DNA of 10,410 bases, taken from contig JAOZRH010000065.1 in NCBI GenBank assembly GCA_029931905.1, positions 1 through 10,410 on the forward strand, read 5' to 3'. Numbering within the stretch: position 1 is the stretch's first letter; each line of letters starts with the position of its first letter. Shown here in pieces: positions 7,711 to 10,410 of this stretch. Made by a program: the position numbers and the translations under genes. The notes under the pieces were generated by a model, which was not told the DNA's origin, ran no database searches, and saw only the letters and a program-made list of their open reading frames with translations. This DNA is from Fidelibacterota bacterium (GTDB taxonomy: Bacteria; Fidelibacterota; Fidelibacteria; Fidelibacterales; Fidelibacteraceae).

Positions 7711-8862
7711 CTATTCTGTAATAAATTCCTGATAATTTTTGAAAATTGGTTTTGGGATATTCATTTTTGGAAATTTATTATAAAGATATTCGGCAAAAAG
7801 AAAATCTAAATGCATATTATTTTGTGGAGCAAATCCCATAACTTGTTGCCACACATCTTTATCTTCCATACAAAAATAAACGAAAAGATTTTCACCACCA
7901 TATTTACATAATTCATAGTAAATATGTTGGTACATTTCTGTTCTGAGTGGTTTAAAATATCTTGATTTATTATCTTTTCCACGAAACATTTCACTATATA
8001 CGATTTTTGTTTTTGGAAATTTGTCTGTAATTTTATCTTTTGTTTCTGGAGGAAATCGTAAACTTCCCATCGAAATCCAAGCAATATTTTCTGGTTTTGC
8101 AACTTTAAATAATTTTTTAATTAAAGTTGAATATCCTTCCTTCCAATTATCATAAAAAATAATTGGATCAAAATGAAATCCCAATTTATAACCGACATCT
8201 TGAACTTTTTTTACACCAGCTAATCGTTCATTTAATTTTGCAGAAAGTGGTTCCTCATTCATTATAACTTCAGATGGGTTTAGTGACCAAGAAATTACAA
8301 CCTTTCCATTATGTTCTTTTTTAAGTAAATGATCAACATTATCTGATTTGGTTTTTAATTCAAAAATAGCATTATTTTTATTCACAAAATATTCGATGAA
8401 TTCTTCTGCTGATTTATTTAAATTGTCATAAACCAAACTGTCACCCAATTCACCAGTTCCAATTCTAAAAAATCGGTCTGGTTCACTGTTCAACTTTTTT
8501 GTAATTTCTGCTTTGATTTTTTCATAATTAATATAAGTAATAATCATTGGACTTTTTAAATAGTATTGCAAGATACAATAAGTGCAGTTTAACGGACAAT
8601 TCCAAACTTGATTAATTACCCAATATTGACAACAAATATGTGATTCATCAGTCCCTGGACAAGGTTTGAAAATATCGCCTTTTGCCTCTGTGATGAGAAT
8701 GTTGTTTTTTGTTTTACTAACTTTTTTTAATACTTCATCTTTTTCTTCGGAAGTGATTGGAATTAACTTTGCTTTCGGAAATTTTGTTTGATAATTTTTA
8801 CATATTTCTTTTGATTTTAGGTCTTCATCAACGAAAATATTTTCTATTTTAGGATTTATCAT
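7711..8862 (-). CDS. Spore-photoproduct-lyase-like radical SAM protein
   Basis: This 383-residue radical SAM protein contains CPLNCTYC (C89, C93, C96), the CxxxCxxC 4Fe-4S motif with the three-residue first gap typical of the SP lyase family. Family phrases follow: KPCPGT...ICCQYWVINQ before the cluster, ILQYYLKSP after it, FELKTKSDNVDHLLKKEHNGKVVISWSLNP, and LGFHFDPIIFYDNWKEGY. True Bacillus SP lyase needs a hydrogen-donor cysteine (C141) and a tyrosine directly after the last cluster cysteine (Y99), by my recollection of the literature. Here those positions read T136 in FRIGTGELGD and I97. It therefore probably does not repair spore photoproduct in the classical way, and this organism need not make spores. 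C68, C77 and C78 ahead of the cluster could matter for redox or metal binding. ATG 8862 has no ribosome-binding site and lies 5 bp after the ParB-like gene's stop, so translation is probably coupled to that gene. Confidence 0.88.
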   Translation of the reverse strand: MINPKIENIFVDEDLKSKEICKNYQTKFPKAKLIPITSEEKDEVLKKVSKTKNNILITEAKGDIFKPCPGTDESHICCQYWVINQVWNCPLNCTYCILQYYLKSPMIITYINYEKIKAEITKKLNSEPDRFFRIGTGELGDSLVYDNLNKSAEEFIEYFVNKNNAIFELKTKSDNVDHLLKKEHNGKVVISWSLNPSEVIMNEEPLSAKLNERLAGVKKVQDVGYKLGFHFDPIIFYDNWKEGYSTLIKKLFKVAKPENIAWISMGSLRFPPETKDKITDKFPKTKIVYSEMFRGKDNKSRYFKPLRTEMYQHIYYELCKYGGENLFVYFCMEDKDVWQQVMGFAPQNNMHLDFLFAEYLYNKFPKMNIPKPIFKNYQEFITE

Positions 8863-8867
8863 AATAG

Positions 8868-9794
8868 TTATTTTTTTGTTATGTTAGTAATTTTGTTAGT
8901 ATTGTTTTTCAGCCATTCGATTGATTTTTGCAGGTCATTTTTATTTTTTATATTCAGAATAAAATTAATTCCAGATCGTTCAAATGTCTTATCATATTGA
9001 ATTTTTATATTATTATTTATTTTTAATTCTTTAACTTTTTTCTCTACTATTTCTAAATATTTCGATTGTAATGGATAACGAAGATTATATATTCTGTCAT
9101 AAAGAATTTTGATTGTGTCCTGTTTTTCTATAGTAGAGTCCATTAAAATCGGTTCAAAATTGACAATATCTAAAATCGATTTGACAGTTATTTCATCTCG
9201 TTGTGAAATTTCGAATAAAAATTGAAACATCTGTTCCATTCTATTTAGACTGATATTCAATGGTAATAATTTTGTGAGCAATTCTAAGTTATCAATTTTA
9301 GTGAATGTTTTGATTCGTTTTAATGGTACATTTTTTTCAATGAAAAATTCAATCCACTCTTTTGGAAATTGTAAAATCGAATTAATTATTTTTTCATTTT
9401 TTTCATTTAATGGTATTTCTAATGTTTTTTGCCAATAATTTTTATTATAATCAGGTAAATAATTATTTAATATTTGAATTATTTTACATTTTTCATAGAT
9501 GTTTAATTCATTGTTTATTGTATTTTCTATTACGGATTCCATAAATAAATTTTCAAGATTATTTTCATCAGTGAAAATTTTTACTGGTATATCAGAAATA
9601 TTTAATTTTTTTGCAATTTCTAAACGCCGAAAACCGTGAATTGGAATTAATTCCTTCTGATTTTGCAATAAAACTATTGGATTGTTTATTCCAGAATATT
9701 TTATAGAATTATTTAATTTATCTGAAGAATAATTCCAATAATGATAATTAAACTTGCTTGAATTTGATTTTATTTTATTTGTAGAAATTTTCAT
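8868..9794 (-). CDS. ParB-like N-terminal domain protein, paired with radical SAM gene
   Basis: This 308-residue protein opens with a ParB/Srx-type domain. Seen in it: a first box (residues about 24-43, DKLNNSIKYSGINNPIVLL), the phosphate-binding box PIHGFRRLEIAKKLNISDIPV (51-71, with R56 and R57), and the third box VIENTINNELNIYEK (89-102, resembling ENxxRxxLxxxE). In the third box the usual Arg is replaced by Asn (N94). Residues about 103-165 could form the helix-turn-helix region (IINSILQFPKEWIEFFIEKNVPLKRIKTF). The C-terminal third, from about 235 (YNLRYPLQSKYLEIVEKKVKEL...), looks like a small mixed alpha/beta domain that chromosomal ParB lacks. No parA partner or parS-like site is visible, so it is unlikely to be a partition protein. 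ATG 9794 has AAAGGGG 4 nt upstream. It is the first gene of a two-gene unit with the radical SAM gene. Cellular role unknown. Confidence 0.75.
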   Translation of the reverse strand: MKISTNKIKSNSSKFNYHYWNYSSDKLNNSIKYSGINNPIVLLQNQKELIPIHGFRRLEIAKKLNISDIPVKIFTDENNLENLFMESVIENTINNELNIYEKCKIIQILNNYLPDYNKNYWQKTLEIPLNEKNEKIINSILQFPKEWIEFFIEKNVPLKRIKTFTKIDNLELLTKLLPLNISLNRMEQMFQFLFEISQRDEITVKSILDIVNFEPILMDSTIEKQDTIKILYDRIYNLRYPLQSKYLEIVEKKVKELKINNNIKIQYDKTFERSGINFILNIKNKNDLQKSIEWLKNNTNKITNITKK

Positions 9795-9812
9795 ATTACC
9801 CCTTTTTCTAAT

Positions 9813-9840
9813 ATTATAAAATAATCATTTACTTTTACAA
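9813..9840 (-). promoter_or_regulatory. Probable promoter of ParB-like/radical SAM unit
   Basis: Read on the minus strand: TTGTAA at 9840-9835 (four of six -35 consensus bases), a 16-bp spacer, and a perfect TATAAT at 9818-9813. Transcription would begin near 9806, giving a very short leader of about 12 nt containing the AAAGGGG ribosome-binding site. The -35 shares bases 9835-9839 with the -35 of the opposite promoter for the RNA gene. Confidence 0.5.
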
Positions 9841-9862
9841 TATTAAACATTAAATTTATAAT
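9834..9862 (+). promoter_or_regulatory. Near-consensus sigma-70-type promoter of the ncRNA
   Basis: TTTACA at 9834-9839 (five of six -35 bases), a spacer of exactly 17 bp, and a perfect TATAAT at 9857-9862. The predicted start is about 9867-9869, which coincides with the first base of the closing helix of the downstream RNA. No protein-coding gene follows on this strand before the window ends, so the promoter serves the RNA. Confidence 0.8.
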
Positions 9863-9866
9863 AATT

Positions 9867-10030
9867 GAGCTTGTGGGTTTACATTGTAGAATCAACATTA
9901 TAAAAATGGGAGTTTAGCTTAACTTCGTGGAAATCAGGCCTGCTCTAATTACTATCAAGGAAGATTGAACCAAAGAGCGGACACCCACCGTGAATAACAG
10001 ATTCATACAAGTGCTTGCAAGTTCTTTTAT
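9867..10030 (+). ncRNA. Structured non-coding RNA of about 160 nt, possibly 6S-like
   Basis: A G+C-richer island (about 40%) in an AT-rich intergenic region with no ORF. Helices visible by eye: the two ends pair, GAGCUUG (9867-9873) with CAAGUUC (10018-10024); next, UUGUAGAAUC (9884-9893) pairs over 10 bp with 10000-10010, with one bulged A. An apical arm CUGCUCU (9940-9946) pairs with AGAGCGG (9974-9980), topped by UCAA/UUGA around a GGAAGA loop. The G-U pairs 9869-10022 and 9941-9979 work only for the plus strand, and a U-rich tract (CUUUUAUUUUUAU) follows the closing helix. With the promoter upstream this makes a complete transcription unit. Size, paired ends and the long rod with a large internal opening recall 6S RNA, the inhibitor of housekeeping RNA polymerase. 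The 5' side of the opening is much longer than the 3' side, and I cannot match a family consensus. RNA gene likely; 6S identity tentative. An alternative helix UGGGU/ACCCA (9874-9878 with 9983-9987) competes. Confidence 0.7.
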
Positions 10031-10051
10031 TTTTATATCAAATAATGTGTA

Positions 10052-10085
10052 TAAAAAAAGCACACAATAATAATATTGAGTGCTT
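10052..10085 (-). terminator. Rho-independent terminator of TonB-like gene
   Basis: Read on the minus strand: AAGCAC (10085-10080) pairs with GTGCTT (10063-10058). After a single T-T mismatch the stem continues as CAATA/TATTG around a TTAT loop, and a run of seven T follows. It lies 26 bp after the TonB-like stop codon. Confidence 0.85.
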
Positions 10086-10111
10086 AATCACAAATTTATT
10101 TTAAATTTTAT

Positions 10112-10410
10112 TTATTCAGGTTTTGGCTCATTTTTCAATTTAAAATTTATCGGAATGGCAATCCAAATTCCGACTGGTTTTTTATCTTTCGTTGCAGGTT
10201 TAAATTTTGTTTTCTTGATTGCATCAATTGCTGCTTCATCTAATCCACTGTTTGGAATTCCTCGAAATACGACACAGTCAGTAATGATACCTGCTTCATT
10301 GATAAATGCTTGAATTACCACAGTTCCTTCAATTTTTGCTTCTTTAGCTTTTTTGGGATAGACAATATTTTCTAAAATGGCTTTTTGCCCACCAATAGGG
10401 TTTGGTGGTT
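10112..10410 (-). CDS. Energy-transducing TonB-family protein, C-terminal domain (N-terminus outside window)
   Basis: Only the last 98 residues lie in the window; the frame runs open through the right edge. They form an almost complete TonB C-terminal domain: PPNPIGGQKAILENIVYP, AKEAKIEGTVVIQAFINEAG, VVFRGIPNSGLDEAAIDAIKKT, KFKPATKDKKPVGIWIAIPINF and a short charged tail LKNEPKPE. TonB spans the periplasm from an inner-membrane anchor (expected in the missing part) and couples ExbB/ExbD and the proton gradient to outer-membrane receptors. Many FCB-group bacteria have several such proteins, some with other signalling roles, so the partner cannot be named. An internal GTG at 10321 is not the start, because the conserved domain continues upstream of it. 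A terminator follows the gene. Confidence 0.92.
   Translation of the reverse strand, partial: PPNPIGGQKAILENIVYPKKAKEAKIEGTVVIQAFINEAGIITDCVVFRGIPNSGLDEAAIDAIKKTKFKPATKDKKPVGIWIAIPINFKLKNEPKPE

Noticed and set aside
7806..8102. 98-codon minus-strand ORF inside the radical SAM gene
   Set aside because: It is in another frame of the same strand and fully covered by the conserved SPL-like protein; its composition reads as frame-shifted noise.
8868..9794. Chromosome-partition ParB
   Set aside because: No parA, no parS-like palindrome, an altered third box, and a C-terminal domain and partner gene unlike the parAB locus.
9908..9990. Possible tRNA suggested by TGGGAGTTTAGCTTAAC
   Set aside because: The D-arm resemblance is partial; there is no T-arm GTTCRA motif, no acceptor stem pairing with the right 3' end, and no anticodon arm in register.
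9867..10030. SRP RNA, RNase P RNA or tmRNA as identity of the ncRNA
   Set aside because: The conserved SRP domain IV pattern, the RNase P GAGGAAAGTCC box, and the tmRNA tag frame or tRNA-like ends are all absent.
10080..10313. 77-codon plus-strand ORF at the right end
   Set aside because: It is antisense to the TonB C-terminal domain, whose conserved motifs are on the minus strand.
1..10410. CRISPR array, insertion sequence or prophage
   Set aside because: No spaced direct repeats, transposase, integrase or terminal inverted repeats were found; the genes are ordinary chromosomal types.

Overview
The window is very AT-rich (roughly 27-30% G+C by eye) and densely coded. A TonB C-terminal protein, an exported barrel-like protein and a periplasmic-type hydrolase indicate a Gram-negative (diderm) bacterium. 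The protein styles suggest the FCB group, with a Cloacimonadota-like lineage as my best guess; no rRNA or universal marker is present, so this is only a guess.

Layout. (1) Bases 1-1596, minus strand: a compact pyrimidine nucleoside salvage operon in the order cdd (cytidine deaminase), udk (uridine kinase), tdk (thymidine kinase, cut by the window edge). The genes are 9 bp apart or overlap by 8 bp. (2) Bases 1597-1730: divergent promoter region with an 18-bp perfect palindrome. (3) Bases 1731-7694, plus strand: an exported probable outer-membrane barrel protein closed by a clear terminator, then a VanZ-like membrane protein, a second uridine-kinase-type enzyme with TGS-like and SAD-like N-terminal domains, a class I/II aminotransferase, an exported MetX-like alpha/beta hydrolase and a single-stranded DNA-binding protein. 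(4) Bases 7711-9794, minus strand: a two-gene unit made of a ParB-like N-domain protein and, 5 bp downstream, a spore-photoproduct-lyase-like radical SAM protein that lacks key residues of true SP lyase. (5) Bases 9795-10111: an intergenic region holding a near-consensus plus-strand promoter, a roughly 160-nt structured RNA ending in a U-rich tract, and the terminator of the next minus-strand gene. (6) Bases 10112-10410, minus strand: the C-terminal end of a TonB-like protein.

How the parts relate. The salvage operon is functionally coherent: cytidine is deaminated to uridine, uridine is phosphorylated to UMP, and thymidine is phosphorylated to dTMP. The multidomain kinase at 3347 may add a second, probably specialised, kinase. 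The plus-strand genes from 2899 to 7694 look like loosely grouped housekeeping genes without an obvious common pathway.

The two features most worth following are the ncRNA at about 9867-10030 and the ParB-like/radical SAM pair. The RNA is supported by a -35/-10 promoter with 17-bp spacing, paired ends, G-U pairs that fix the strand, and a terminal U-tract. It is 6S-like in size and rod shape, but that identity is not proven. Its promoter shares -35 bases with the promoter proposed for the ParB-like gene.
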